Positions 1 to 14,500 of a stretch of 64,000 bases of DNA are shown here, in pieces. Position 1 is the first letter of the stretch; the number at the start of each line of letters is the position of its first letter. Source of the DNA: Laguncularia racemosa. Lineage: Eukaryota > Streptophyta > Magnoliopsida > Myrtales > Combretaceae. Position numbers and translations under genes: made by a program. The notes below the pieces were generated by a model. That model had not been told where the DNA came from. It searched no databases and saw only the letters and a list, made by a program, of their open reading frames with translations. The stretch is from assembly GCA_037954665.1 (NCBI GenBank), contig JBBMOL010000092.1, positions 2,852,001-2,916,000 of the forward strand. Direction: 5' to 3'.

Positions 1-3000
1 ATTTATTCAAATAGTGTATTTGTCAAGAATAAAAAATAAAAAGATGAAAATATTAACAAATCTATTATACATAAAATATAGGTAAAATAGTTTTTTAAAC
101 GGGATATAAAATTAAAAAAAAAAAATCTGAACCGGTGCGAAACATGAGTGGCTTTCGGTTATGATGACGACAAAAGGGCAGCATGGAAAACATTAAATCG
201 GAGTCATGGAAAGTGGGTCCCTTGAAAATTGAAAGGGCAAGGTAGGTGTTATTAGTCAAAAGTCAGTGATGCAAAGCTAGCTTTAGTCCTGGCTGGATGG
301 CAATGGAAACCATTTTGGGAGGGCTGTGACTTGTGACGGTGAAGAGAAGGCGAAGACTGGAGGGTTATACTTTAAAATTCAAACGATAGATAGTACACAG
401 TAGTTTATTATTTTACTTCGATTTCGAAGACTTCTGCCTTTCCAAATGGCAACGCTCCTTTGACTATCGATTTCCATCCATCGTATCCAATAAAACTAAA
501 GTCTCATCATAATATATATAGCTTTCAACAGGATTAAGAAGATACATAAAGGAGTGCATTCTTTTGTACGAATTTTCTATCGTTCCATGTATATTAATAA
601 TGAGATTAATTCATTTTTTAATCTTAATATTAATTTACATAATAATAATAAAGATTTAACAAAAACCAATGATATATATTAAAATGGTTTCACTATAGTA
701 ATATATAATTTATCTGACAAATACATTTATCATAATAGACTAATTTGTCCATATATTACACTTCGGATAAAATATTTTATCACTTTTTTAGAGTTTAATA
801 TGACGTCATCCTATTGGTCCTATGAAAAATTTCTCGGTTATTGGTTTCTTTTCTTTTTAATCAAATTATAAACAATACTAGTAGTCAATATCAATAATGT
901 GTCTTCTTGGTAGACAGAAAGGTTAGCATATTGATAACTCTTATCGTGGTTTTATCAAAAAATATATACCGCTTATAATTTTTTTATTTCATAATAAAAA
1001 AAGATGAGTTGAAATATCGAATGCATTTTTAGGAGTAATTTTATTTTATTTTATTGTAATTATAGTAGAAAGAAAGAAAACTATAATCCTTATTCATTTA
1101 ATATAGAAAACAGCATACATTCCATTAAGATATAAATGTTTTAATAATGAATACTTTTATTAAAAAGATTAAATTGTTGCTCAATTTAAAAGATTAAATT
1201 CATCCCTTTCTTTTTTTTCCAGCCAGTAGTGGATTATAGCTAATTAAACAGAATTAATATCTGTTATAAAAGTGAAAAATTTATAAAATAATTTTTGGAG
1301 ATGAAATAAAAGTAGCATTGAATTTGAATTGGAGAGGCGCATTGAAACAGGGTGTGGGGTTGAGTTTTGGGACAAGTGCAAGGCATTGGAATTGAGAAAG
1401 GGACAGGACCTGTCCATTATATTCATGATTTCATCGTTCCACATGACGGTCAATTCTCGTTTCCCTCGCACCGGAAAAACTATATATGCTTTTGATAACA
1501 TCGGTTTTACTTTTAATTTTATTATTAATTTATATATTTATAATAAAAAGTTAATAATAAAATTTTAATATATATAATTAAATAATAAAATTAAATGATT
1601 CTATTAAAATAATAGAAGGAAGAAAAAGATTATTCTAACTTGTATTTCAAAAATCTAGTATTCAACGCTCGAGAAAATTGGAAAATGTTCTGTATTCATT
1701 ATTTTGCCTTTTTTTTTCTTATGCCGGCTGCTACCGTGGAAAACGACTTGAACCAGTGCCATAAATTTCCAAATTTTATCACAAAATACAAAATGATGTC
1801 TTATCAATAAAACAGCCAAAATGAGAGAGTAATCCAATATGATTCTATTTAAAAAAATATATGTTTTTTATATAAAGATGGTGATATCAATTTAAAGAAA
1901 ATTTCTTCGCAATTGCAGGATAATTCCCTACTTTAACTAAGAAAATTTCAAACAAATAAAAAAGAAAACCTTTAAAAAAAATCTAGATTATATCAGCTTT
2001 CATCGACGAAAATATAATTTTAAATCTTTAGATTTGAATTGTCGCAATAGTAATCGCACAATTATAAAAATAACTGTTGCGTCAAATGATTTAGGGCGGA
2101 TGACCATTTCAAGAACCCTAGATCCTTGGATTACCCTAGATGAGATTAGGAGAGAGAGTGAGAGGGATGTTAGTTCTTACAATATTGAATATTGAAGCTT
2201 CTTCGTATACAAACTTTTTTTTTTTTTTACCTGTTTTGAATGGACTTACTTTACCACCTGAATACTTTAGAAAAGTTATATTTATTAGTAGATAAATTAT
2301 AACGTAATAGCTATTATTCGCTAGTAATTATGATTCAACAGAATACAATATTTTTCTTTTATTTGATAATACATTTATCAATTTTATATAAAATTATAAG
2401 AAATTATCATAATACTATTCTATTCTCTCTATATTTAACAAATAAACACACCATTAAATCAACATTTACTGCATTTACTTCCCAGGGATCTTAAAGGTGT
2501 ACGCTCAAAAAATTCCTCTCTAACTCTCCGTCCATTGAGTAGCTATTATATTATTCATATGAAATTGTATATAAATTTTATAAGGAAAACATCAATATAT
2601 TTGTTTAGGGCTAAAAGAAAAACACTTTTATACGTTCTTTTCTTTTCTTTTCTTTTTTTCCCTGTGAAGTGTTCTAGATCATTTATCTATAATATTATAG
2701 TTGAAAGCCCTACTTTAGTGTCTTATCTCTTTATAAAATTTATTTTACTTTTAATTTTAATAAATAGTTCTAAATGACAAAAAAAAAAAGAAATAATTTG
2801 ATATTGTAATTTCTAAAAATAACTACCCTAACTCATGAAAAGTAACCCGTCTTATTCTTCTTCCATTATCTTAATATCCATTACTTATCATATTATTTAT
2901 ATTTTATCATTTCCAATACATACACTAAATTTGTAATTATTCTAGCTGTTAAAAATACAAAAAAATTTCCTTTTAATTTTAGTAACTAATACCTTAAATG

Positions 3001-3339
3001 GGAAGGTCAGCATGACATATTTATAATAATAAATAAAGGAAAATCCCTATTTCATTCTTCTTATTCGGCTAATGATTTACTTTTTAGGTGTCTATAGTGT
3101 GAGGTACCCCTAAAAATTCCTTTCAAATTCCTACTTTATTTTTTCCACACCAGACTTTATGATCAAAGTAGAATCTGTTACCTATTAAAAAAAGGAAAAT
3201 CAAAAGTTGAAGACAAAACATTCGGGTAAGTAAGATTTTAAAATTACCAAAATTTCAAACACAAAACGACGAACCAAAACGCGTTATCCTAATCAGATAC
3301 TGACATTTGCCGCATTTTCTTTTCCCCTCTCTCCCTTAT
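1..3339. other. AT-rich intergenic spacer, no gene seen
   Basis: The stretch is AT-rich with many poly-A/poly-T runs and only short, unrecognisable open frames on both strands. I saw no conserved protein signature, RNA gene or terminal-repeat element. It holds the distal upstream region of the methyltransferase gene that begins at 3794. Confidence 0.6.
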
Positions 3340-3793
3340 GTTGAGGTCCGCCCTTTCATTATATATGGATTTCTGATCTCGAAGCAGGAAAATTCTCCCT
3401 CCCATCTAGAGCCCTAGTACTTTCTTAGTCCACTATTCGCAGTCATCTCTCTCTCTCTCCGTGCTGGATTCTCCACAAAATCTAGCTCAGCTTCGTGTTG
3501 TGTTTGGAGTTCAATCCTTCTCACACACTAGGAAAATTCAATCATTTCCTCACTCACCTTGTAAGTCCGTGCATGTCTACTCTTTCAGCTTCCCCACCTC
3601 ATATCGAAACAGACCCAGATCGAACACAATATACTAACTTTGATTCAGGTCGTATCAAGTAAAATTCAAAACCCAGTTTTTTCTTCACTAATTTCAGTTC
3701 TTACTCTTTGACTCCATAATAGTAACCGAAACCAAGACAACCTCAAACTCCACAAACAAAAAAAGAAAAAGCTAAACCCACAAATTTTAAAAC
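3340..3793 (+). promoter_or_regulatory. Core promoter and 5' UTR of the methyltransferase gene
   Basis: A TATATAT box lies at 3360-3366. About 30 bp downstream the sequence becomes pyrimidine-rich, with a CT run near 3448-3460, as is common near plant start sites. The leader to the ATG at 3794 would be about 400 nt. It contains a plausible GTAAGT donor near 3561 and CAG acceptors near 3580 and 3648, so a 5' UTR intron is possible. This is inference from sequence alone. Confidence 0.5.
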
Positions 3794-6261
3794 ATGGGAA
3801 AACCGACAGCCGCTAGAGACTGGTCACAGATATACGGAATCTACGGCATCGACCAATGGCAAACACTAGTTTTTCTCCTGTTCCACGCCATATTCTTCTC
3901 TTTCCTATCCGTCCTTTTCCTCCTCTACTTCCCTTCTGCCTGTACTTTCCTGGAGAACCTTCTGTTGTCTCCCGCAGCAGCACGGTTTGCCGCCGGGTTC
4001 ACCGGCTCCGTGACGGCGTTGTCGGCGGTTTGCTTGTTCTTTGCGGCGGCGAACTTTTTCTACTCGGCTCTGGGGTTGAGGTACGAGATGGCACAGAGAA
4101 TGGTGGGGGTGGTCAGTGATTGGTCAACGGTGAGGACGGCACTGGATGTGGGGTGCGGAAGGGGGATATTGCTTAATGCGGTGGCGACTCAGCTCAAGAA
4201 GACGGGGAGTTCGGGCCGAGTTGTCGGGTTGACTCAGTGTAAGAGGACAGCTCTGTCCACGTTACGAACTGCAAATATGGAAGGTAAATTAATGGTTTGT
4301 TATGATTGTTACTAATTTTTATATGTAGCAATGCATGAATAGTACGTGTTCCATTCCAAAAAAAGATTTCATAGATAATGATTAAGGGTTGAAGTCATCA
4401 TTAATAAAAATTAGATACTTCCTCCATTATTTAATCTTCCAGGTATTAAATTTTAATTTATTTTGAACTACTAAGTTGACTCTAACTTGTCACTCTTCAC
4501 TCCTAGTAAATCTATCTCTCATTTTATTTGGATTGTTATAATTTTTTGGTCTTAATTTTGATCCTTAAACGCAAATTTATATAACAAGTTGAAATTATGA
4601 ATGTTGTGTGGACCAGGACATTTTTGCCATTGATAAGTTATTTTTCTTTTCTTTTAACCTGTTTGGATCATAGGAAATAAAGAGAAATGGATAAAAAAAT
4701 TATAGAAATTTAAGGAATTTTAATGAGATTAGATATGGGTTGAATTATGAAAAATTGTGTGGAAAAATTTTTAGTTTTGTACTTTGTCATAAATGGGTTC
4801 TCTCGAAATGTTTCTAATTTATTCATTTAAATCAAGAGAGAAAAGATGAAATCGGATAAAAATTGATGTAAAATTTTATTTAAATGTCCCCGAAAACAAG
4901 GTTATATTCTATAAGAGAAAGTAAGGGATGATTTTCTCAATTATGGTTTGTGTTTCTTCCAATCCCCTTTTTATATATTCAAAACAAAAAGTAAAATCTA
5001 CATATTCTTTTTTTTTTTTTTTTCACTTTCACGATTGTCTAAACACTGTTCTTTTTTAAAAACCCAACTTAATTGCTGATAAATTTTTATTTTATGATAA
5101 AAAAATTGACTGAAAATAGTGAAAGTTGCCATGGAGCATGATGCTTTTGAGTTTTAACTTGCATATATTATTTTTCCCCTTTGATCAGGAAAAGTAAAAT
5201 TCTGCTTTTCAAATAAAGTCTTTGTCTCTGTCTTTCTCACCAGATGTGTTGGTATATTACAACCTTTTATCTTAGAATCAATAAAATAATATAACATACC
5301 AAATAAAAAAAAAAAAAAACCTTTATGAACAGACGCAGCACCAGTTGGTAGCATGTTCAACAAACGTCACATTCATGTACTACAAACCCAAATCGATAGG
5401 TGATTCACTAATTCTTCGGAGAGGTCTCTTACCTTATATTGGAAGCGTCAATTAATGACTACAAACTGCTATTCATTCAACTACTTGTCCAATAAATCAT
5501 TCATGTTTGATTCCAGCATCCATCTATTATCTTAGATCTATTGCGTATTTCCTCTCTCGGTGCGGTGTCACGCACGTATACAGTTCGGTTTGGTTTTTTA
5601 CATGGTCATCCCTTTGTTTAGTTCTCTATCGAGTCTCTGTGTCAAATTATATAGTAAGGACTCTTGGCTTTTTTTTAATAGATGTTTCGAGATAATTAGT
5701 AATTTTTATTTTTATTTTTTTGTATTGATTATACATTTTATAATTAATACAAAAAAATCATTTTATAATCATCTTGTTTAGTTTATGTCGACTAGTTGTA
5801 TTCACATCCATAATCTTGATTTAAATCGTTAATAAGAGCGAGTATTGATAAAACACGGTTACAAAAACGCAGGCGTGCAAGAGTACGTAACGTGCCGTGA
5901 AGGCGACCCCAGGAGATTACCATTTCCGGACAACTATTTCGACGTGGTGGTATCAGCTGTGTTCGTCCACACCATAGGGAAAGAGCACGGACATCGGACG
6001 GTGGAGGCAGCAGCAGAGAGGATGAGAGCTCTAGGTGAGCTGGTTAGAGTATTAAAACCAGGTGGGGTCGGTGTCGTGTGGGATGTCCTCCACGTGGCGG
6101 AGTACGTGCGGCGATTGCAAGAATTAAGGATGGACGATGTTAGGGTGTCGGAGCGTGTAACAGCCTTCATGCAGAGCAGTCACATCGTATCATTCACAAA
6201 GCCCAGCCACGCACCGCAAGTAGTGGGCCTAGGCGAGGTTCGGTTGGACTGGAGATGTTGA
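3794..6261 (+). CDS. Membrane-anchored SAM-dependent methyltransferase (UbiE/Methyltransf_11-like), 2 exons
   Basis: Exons are 3794-4283 and 5873-6261. The intron is GT-AG (1589 bp) and the junction completes a Gly codon, giving 292 residues. Residues 22-48 and 66-90 are strongly hydrophobic, so the N-terminus is probably a membrane anchor. The SAM-binding motif I, LDVGCGRG, is at residues 117-124. The second half carries FDVVVSA (about 186-192) and the KPGG turn (about 225-228), both typical of class I methyltransferases. Plants have close relatives annotated only as SAM-dependent methyltransferase superfamily proteins; the substrate is unknown and the sequence does not reveal it. The ATG was chosen because it opens the long frame just after the 5' UTR. 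The gene stands alone, about 5.2 kb from CYP37. The exon model is well supported by phase and motif continuity. Confidence 0.88.
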
Positions 6262-9200
6262 TGGCCCAGGCCCACTAGAATAATTACTTTTAACCTCGTT
6301 TTAGAGAAAGGAGGGAAAAAAAAAAAAGCAAAGAAAAGGGAGAGAAGATGGGCAAATTGCAAATACACGGTTATAATTGATCAGGTAAAAATAAATATCC
6401 AAAAATTTTAAAGCATGCTTTTAACTTTTGAGAATTTGTCTATAACTTTTCAAGCCATTGCTAAAATCCTAAAATCAAGGCTATGGATGGTCCCCTTTAG
6501 CAAAGATAGTTGGAATTTAGTAATGGTTTGAACTTTGGAGCAATATGCTTTTTTTTTCAAAAGTTATGAAAGTTGAAATTATGCTTTAAAAATTTATGGA
6601 ATTTATTTATGTTTGACCAATAGCTTTAGCAATATATATTATCCTAAAAGGAATTCAGAGTGCGGACTATGGTAATTTTCTTTTCTCATAAAATCTGGTG
6701 AGGCGAAGTCGAGCCAGTGTTTTCTAGAATATATAAAGGAGGAAAAAAAAAATCATAGTAGGTGAAGTTGCTTGTAATATAGATTTAAGTGAGAGATTCT
6801 CCTTTCGAGAATCAATTGTACAAATTAGAGAAAATGATGCTACTGGGGCTGTTGTTTTGTTTGGTAATGCATGATGTGGCAAGAGGAATATCATAAAAAT
6901 GTCCATCTAGCCTGATCATATCTATTATCTAATCGGCACAAAACCAATTTAAAGAAGAAGAAGAAATAATTATCCAAAGGAAAACTTGGTATGATTCTAA
7001 TGGACTCAAGGAACCTAATCCAGTCGAATATTTAGTACCTTCAGGCGTTTTATCGGTATTGGTTTTAAACTTGGTGTTTACCAAAACAAGACAATAATCG
7101 CGTATACGTATTGTATGTGTGTATTAATTTTAAGAAACAAAGTATCCAAGGTATTAATTATCATTAAGTCTCTATTTTTCTCTTGTTTCAGAATAAATTC
7201 TTTTAATACATCTTACAAATGAACAAACATCTATTTTCCCACTTTCCTTTGCCTAATCACCATTTTTGTGGTTATAGACAAGATATTTCATGCAGATAAT
7301 ATACTTTATTCAAACGCCAAGTTGAAAAGGACGCAAACCATGTACGAACGAAATTATTTCCAAGCATGAAATTCTAAGTAAATAAAACTAGATATACAAT
7401 ATAATTAAATAAAGACATGCTAAGATACATGACGTGATGTAAGGAGGCTTCAAAAGCTGCTGAGAAAATAGTGTGACGTGAATCCTTGTGTATGGTTGAG
7501 ATGAGACTGACCTCCATATAATGTGCAAATACCGTGGTTGTGTTGTAGCATGGATACATGGTTTCTCACTTTCTGGCCTTCAGTTGTCCTTTTATTTATA
7601 TATATGTATTTATGGAATCTGTATGCCATTTGTTGTAATTAAATTAACTAGCTTTTCAATGGAAGGAAAATTACTAAAATAAGTCGCCTTTACCCAATAA
7701 CATCCCTATACTGAGATGGGGATGCCACTTTCGCTGGAAAAAGTGGATGATGAATGCTTGAGATGAGAGTATCGGATGGAATCATATATTTGCAGCTTTG
7801 TGGAAAGGCATTCTTGTCATTGGTTGGATCCAGCATTATATGGAATTGCAAATTGATAAAGCTGATATTGGTGGGTGGTCTGTCCAATGTTTAGTCACTT
7901 TCCTACAATTTTGACCCCATTTCACTACCCTTCTATCCAAAATGGCTACTATCATCATCCATATACGATTTATCTTTGCTTGCAATTTGCATTAGAGCAT
8001 TTTTAATTTTTAAGCATCAAATTGTATCTCAAAACTATAACTGCTGTATTTCTATTATGTACCTTTATTTTCAATATGGAGATCCCGTATATATTTATAT
8101 ATATTTAAAAAAAAATTTGGCTTCTCTTATTTTTGGAATCCCAAAAATTCTTCTTTGTAAGTTTTCTCATGTTTAAATAATAATAAAATAAAATTAACAA
8201 ATTAAACTTATTCCTTTCGAAGAATTCAAATAATATTGATTGAGCTATATTCTTTCAATATTTTGTTTTAAAAATATATTAACTTTTACTTCTCAACTCA
8301 TATTGTTAGATCATTATTTTCATTATAATTACGATAAGATATAAAAGAGATGATTAATCAATGCATTAAATTTAAAACTAAAAATAAATTAGATAGTTTT
8401 CCAAACGTTCAATTCAAATAACTATTATCATTATCCATATACAATTTTATCTTCGCTTGCAATTTGCATTAAAGCATTTTTAACTTTTACAAATCAAATT
8501 GTATCCATAAAACCATAGTGATTGTATCTTCATTGTGTGCCTTCATTTTTAGGATTGAGATCTCCTATATCCCTTTTGAAATTTGTTTTGACTTATCTTA
8601 TTTTTATGACCCCAAAATTTCTTTTTTGTAAGTTTTCCTATCTTTAAATAATAATAATAATAATAATAATATTAAAAAAATCAAAATTAATCAACACATC
8701 GGATTTAAAATTAAAAAGAGATTAGATATATAAGATATATATGAAGATAAGATAAGAACATATCTGAGTCATGATTGTGAGGGTTACCTTCTTGGTTCAT
8801 GATTTTGCATCAACATTTCCCTTTTTAGTTGTAATTAGTTTCAATTAATCTTTTAATCAACATACGAGGGACTAATAAAGCATAAACATAAAGCCATACT
8901 TACATCTAAAGGTTTAAATTTTTATATAATTAATCACAAACCAAAATCTGAAGATTTTGCTATACTTTGGAAGCCAAAAGAAAATCCATTAGAATATAGT
9001 TGTTTTAGATCTTCTATTAGCTGTATTTAAGCCATTGATGTTGATTGTGGAGCATATAACATATATAGTGAAAAATGAGGCAATTTTGAGTATATAAAAG
9101 GGTCACATTTTCTAATCCTATTGTTGCAATTAAATGATCTCTTAAGTCAATATTAAAGTTCTCAAATCAATCATAAATTTTATATATTATTAAGATTTAC

Positions 9201-11500
9201 AATGTAGTTAATTTTTTTTATAGTAATTGTCTATATTCAATTTAATATTAATAATAATAGTAACAATATATATAGATACGTCTTTGATTTGATATTACTT
9301 GTAGTAACCCAACTCTTAGTGGACTACTACTTTTGACATTTATAAGTTTTCAGTAACGCTAAATAAAGAGAGTAAGGCTTGAGGGCATCTATATGGGTGA
9401 TTATTAGATGTTCTTTGTGTTGGAAAAATTATGGTATTGGTGGTTATACAAAACAGTGATGTACAAGAACAAGAAAGAATGAAGATAAATAATGGCTTTA
9501 GGCATGTAATTGTTGTCCTTAAAGAGTTTAACCAGTCTGAATCGAATTTTGCTAAAGAAATAAAGGTAGATCTCCTATATGATGCAACTCAGTTTAGAGA
9601 ATTATGGATAGCAATCCTATTATTCTTCAAGACCATACTCTTAGGATTTTAGAGATTGATATATCTAATTGTGCTTGATTTGAGAATAGGAAAACAAGAA
9701 AGTAAAAAGTTATCCACAAAATATGGAATATAGTGTTTCATAAATGTAAGTTAAGACATAGATATGGCCTTTGATTCAATTATAGCCCTCTAAATAACGT
9801 GTTTAACACTTATATATATTATAGAAGAGTTGTAATTACTAGGATTACTAGACATATTAATAATATTTGAATTAACGTAAAGCTTAAGTTAAATCTTTCA
9901 TCATCATAAATAGGTATAGCCTTTTTCATTAAATGATTTTTTCAACTCTTTGAAGGAGTTTCATTTGAATCCTATTTTATTGAAACATTTGAATTTTGGC
10001 TCAATATTTGATCTTGGTGTCATTCTTGAGTTTGGACTAACCCAACCGGTTTCATCGGGGCAACTGAAAATGGGTTCACGAGCTAGTTAAGTACATAAAA
10101 CCCAACTACTAGAGGCCTGATGCAGAACTCATCAAGTTGGTTGGTTGGTTGAAGCGGAGGCCCAGCCAATCCGCTAGCCTTGACAAATTCGAACTCAGTG
10201 AAAACCGAATGTTTCACAAGCCATACATGCACCATGCTGCAATCCCGCTGGTGCTCCAATTCAATGGAACATGCTAGTTATTATACATGTACGGTAAATT
10301 TTTATTTTATTTTTTAATATCAACCGTTAACTAAATAAAACAATATTTTAAGAGATAATTTTATAAAAAATAATTTTAGAGGATTCAAATTCGTTATATT
10401 TTATATAGACTTTCAACCTTATAAGTTTGGCAATATGCACTTATATATTTTAGTCACACCCTACTGTGATGAGTTAGTAGGAGGTTAAGGCAATCCTCTC
10501 TCTGAAAAAATAACTTTAAGTTCGTAGCTTGTTATATTTATACCTAAAATTTAAAAAATAAGTTACATTTAAAATATAAAAATTATTTTGAATAAATTTT
10601 TTAACTTCTGAGACCTCGGTTCTTTTTGGATCAAAGGCAGGTCCGGTTCTAATGATATTGGACCAAACAATGAGTTTTCAAATTCAAGATTTATTTAAAA
10701 CATTTGCTTAATGATTTAAGGCTTGTAATTAGTAATCTATAAATCACTGTAAACAATATTTAAGGTTTTCGTACAATTTTAAAATATTAGATTAGAGTGG
10801 ATTATGTTTTCTAGTTCAATTTGAAGTAAGAAAAACAATATTATACAACCAGTGATAACTAGTAAATGCATTTCGTTAATGAATATCCTAAACATTGATT
10901 ATTAGGTTTAAAAGTCCTTTTAATCATTATAAAATTGGTTAAGAGAAAGTTTTTCTTTTAAATAGTTGATAAGTATCCTGACTTGTCATGAGTTTCCATA
11001 ATACATTAGGATAACAAACAAAAAAGTAAGCAAACAAGGAGTACTTTTCAAAAGTAGTATTCTCATTCAACTTCATAGCTTATTGTTGACATAATGAGAG
11101 TTGGATTTTAAAAAAGAGATCTTACTATGCTCAAATTGTGAGATAACTTAATTCTTGAATTAAATTTGAATAGTTTGAATTTAAATTCGAATCAATTGAA
11201 ATCAAATTAGATTAAAGTAAATACAAGTTAAACTCGAATAGTTTAAAAGGAGGATAGTTCAATCCTCATAATTTATCTCGAGAGAAAGGAAAAAAAAAAA
11301 TTGTACCGACCGGATCCCTGATTTTGAAAGTGGTTTTGCCGATTTAGGCCCAGCCCAGAAGTCTAGGAGGTCCAATCATAGTACAAGAAATCGCCAGAAC
11401 CATACAATACAGAGGGGAGCCGGTTTTGAGATAGAGATAGGATTTTTCTTCTTTCTTTTTAGATGAGACCCGCCAAAACCTGTCATCAACTACTGGCTTC
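6262..11500. other. Intergenic spacer between methyltransferase and CYP37
   Basis: No gene can be supported here. Most of it is AT-rich. A tandem repeat lies at 7947-8745, described separately. A somewhat GC-richer patch at about 10,020-10,265 has no readable protein. The short frame at 9431-9652 (+) resembles nothing I recognise. The last 150 bp before 11,501 form the promoter and leader of CYP37; no clear TATA box was seen there. Confidence 0.55.
7947..8745. repeat. Tandem repeat, two diverged copies of about 0.3-0.45 kb
   Basis: The segment from 7947 recurs from about 8424, offset about 475 bp. Both copies share the run from the 'ccatatac' start through 'cttgcaatttgcatta', a 'caaattgtatc' block and a 'ttgtaagttttc' block followed by an ATA triplet-like tract (8170-8190 and 8645-8670). 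The two copies are clearly related but carry many substitutions and small indels, so the duplication is old. No coding potential and no flanking terminal repeats were seen. Confidence 0.7.
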
Positions 11501-14500
11501 ATGGCATTCTCCTTGTCTACCTTGTTCCCACTCTCAACCAGTTTTTCACTCACTTCTCGTAACCAATCCCCTTTCGCGATTCCCTTGAACCAAACAAGGA
11601 ACAATTGCATAGCAGTGTCACCCCATTCCAGGTCTCGGTGTCACTGTTCTAACAATGGTGTGAAGGTTGGATTTTGAACCCTTTTTGGTATATGTTTAAT
11701 GTTAGTAATGAGTTTATTGTGTTTGTCCTTGTGATGATTGCGGTCTGGATGGACTTTGTATTGCAATGAAAAAGATGGTTTCTTTGTTGTTAATTTCATT
11801 GTTTGGTGAAAACAATTTATCGTTTAGTTGTTCTTATTTATTACCTAAGGGTACACTAGAATCTAAATGCTAAATGATAAGTGTGATCTTGAGAGAGCAA
11901 TTTTAAGGAAACATAAGAGTGGAAAATTATAGTCAATTTGGAAAGGAAGTTGTTAACGGTTGCCCAGTACTCTTCTTAGGGAGATGAAAGGAGAAAATTT
12001 CTACATTCAATAAAAATGCCTTTCCGTTGAGTCTTTGATGAACGTTGGAAAATGTAAAAAATTTCTTTTTTTTTTTTTTGCCCCTTAACAAGTGCTGCAT
12101 TAGATTGTGTAAAATTACCGTGAATGTTGAAAGTTCTATTAATATTTGAGATCAAATATAGCTTGAATGAGACATGACTACCTATTGAATGGCCCACTTT
12201 TAATATGGTTCTTTCAGTAGGAATGTGTGGGATCGTTCAGAAGGTGGCAAGTATTGTCGTGCTTGATATTTACAATGTCTTAGATGGAGATAGTCGTGTA
12301 AAATCACGGGTTCTATTTCTTCTTGTCTTGCTTTACCCTTATGCTGAATTCAATACCTTAATATTTATGAATTTGGTGACAAAACTTCTTGTATTGAATT
12401 TCCTAAGTCGTAGCAGTAGCAGTGGCAATTAGGAAAATGCAATTGGTTATGTTGGCATTAGGAGTTATCTGAACCAGAAGAACGGTGGCTTCTAATTGGT
12501 TGATAGGTTGGACGTGTTTTAAACACAGTGCAATTGTCCCAAGTCATAGTGTTTGCTGTTAGGATAGGGCTACTGATAATGTTGGCATAAGGAGTAATCT
12601 GAACAAGACGAAGAGTGGTTTTCTAATTGTTTGCGTGTTTCAAAAGCAGAGCAATAAGCTATCTGTTAGCGAAAGGAAACAGTGAAGCAAGTTTCTCTGT
12701 GTTTGTTGTTTTTTTGAGCCAATGAACGAATGCCAATTTGCTCTAATTGATTCATTGAATAAGTTTCATTTGCTCTATACTTTTCTGCTGGAGATATTGG
12801 CAGTCCACAAGCGAGATAATAATGATGCAAAGATGGTACTTGTTAGATACAAATGGGTGTGAGGAACTTATGACTATTATCTAGTGTCCCATTTTTGTTA
12901 CACATCCATGTTTTGTCGGATGAAAACTGTCATTTAAAGCAGATTATACAATTCCTACTCACTTGCAAATGCTCTTGAATGTCCTATTTGAATTTTCCTT
13001 TTTCCTTTTGTGTTTTCTTTTTTAAATCTCCTATGGTAGCTGAGCTGCCATATTATGAGCCAACCATGGTAATTACCTCTTATGGTGACGTGAAATAAGG
13101 TACTGATTGGGTTTTTTCATTGTAAATTCATCTTGGTAATTTTTTTTTTTTCTCATTATGAACTTTTATTGTAAATGTTCTTAATTGAATATGTTTCCTA
13201 CTTTATAAATTTGGTTTCAGTTATGCAGGATCAACAAGAGCCATGTGATTTTCCTCCCAAAATGTACATACCAAGTTTTGAACCTATGAGGAAGAAACTT
13301 GAGGGTCTATTTGCTGCTGCTCTTATTTTTGCTCAAGTGACTTCTCCAATACCATCAATTAGTTGGGACTCTTGGTCTATTACACCGGCAAATGCTGTTC
13401 TTTATTCTCCTGACACAAAAGTTCCAAGAACAGGGGAACTTGCTTTGAGGAGGGCTATCCCTGCGAACAAAGATATGAAGGCTATACAGGTTGTGAAGAG
13501 TTATTGAGTTTCTTACCCTATTCTTCAATTGAAATACAAATGATATACTGAAAGACCTATTTTCTTTTTGGTAGAGTTCACTGGAGGACATCTCATACCT
13601 GCTAAGAATACCCCAGAGAAAGCCATATGGAACTATGGAGGGTAATGTGAAGAAATCTTTAAAGGTACCTACTATTCTCTTTTAATTTTATTAACATTTC
13701 ACTTTTTATTGGACATGACACATCAAAGTAAATGTGCAAGTAATGGAGTGCATTTCGATTGATTAATAGCGAAGCTTTGCATCTTTAAGCACCTTTTCTG
13801 TTCCTGAAAGTTGCCTCTTATAACTCTATTTTCCCTGTTACAGATAGCAATGGACGAGAAGGACTCCATTTTGGCGAGTATACCAAAAGGCTTGAGGGAA
13901 AGAGGCTCCCTTCTTTATGCATCTCTTATTGATGGGAAGGTGTGATAATTTTTTTGCGGGAAAAATTAGCTCAATTACTGTAAAGAAATATATGTTCCTT
14001 TGCATGGGCCTGGAGTTTGTATACAAGGAGAAGAACAGGGATAGAAACATAGACGTTGTTTTTGTTGATGTCAAGATGTTCAAATGATGGCTAAATTCTG
14101 CAAACTATTTCACTAAAGTTTGTCACTCTATGGAGAATCTCAAGTTAGCTATATGAATTTGCATTCTGATCAGTCTCTTGAACTGGATGATTTGTTAGGG
14201 GAAAATACCAATGTAATCTGGAGAGTTTTTTTGGTTTGCTAGGGTGGATTGCAAGAACTACTCAATTTTGTTAAGGAGCAGGATCCAGATAAAGTATCTG
14301 TAGGCCTTGCCTCCTCTTTGGATATTGTTGCAGACCTGGAATTGTTGCAAGTAATACTAACTTTTAGTTTGTGCTATTGCTTTTAATCACTTATATTTAT
14401 ATTGTTTAAGATTCATAATGACCAGAATCTGGGCTTTCTTATTTTGCATTAGGCACCTGGACTATCATTTTTGTTGCCAGAGCAATACTTAAAATATCCT

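Noticed and set aside
3856..4119. 87-codon plus-strand frame
   Set aside because: Overlaps exon 1 of the methyltransferase in another frame; only the other frame carries SAM motif I and continues across the intron.
11344..11610. 88-codon open frame on the minus strand
   Set aside because: It overlaps exon 1 of CYP37 on the plus strand, which has a plausible transit peptide and correct splice phase. The minus-strand frame has no recognisable signature.
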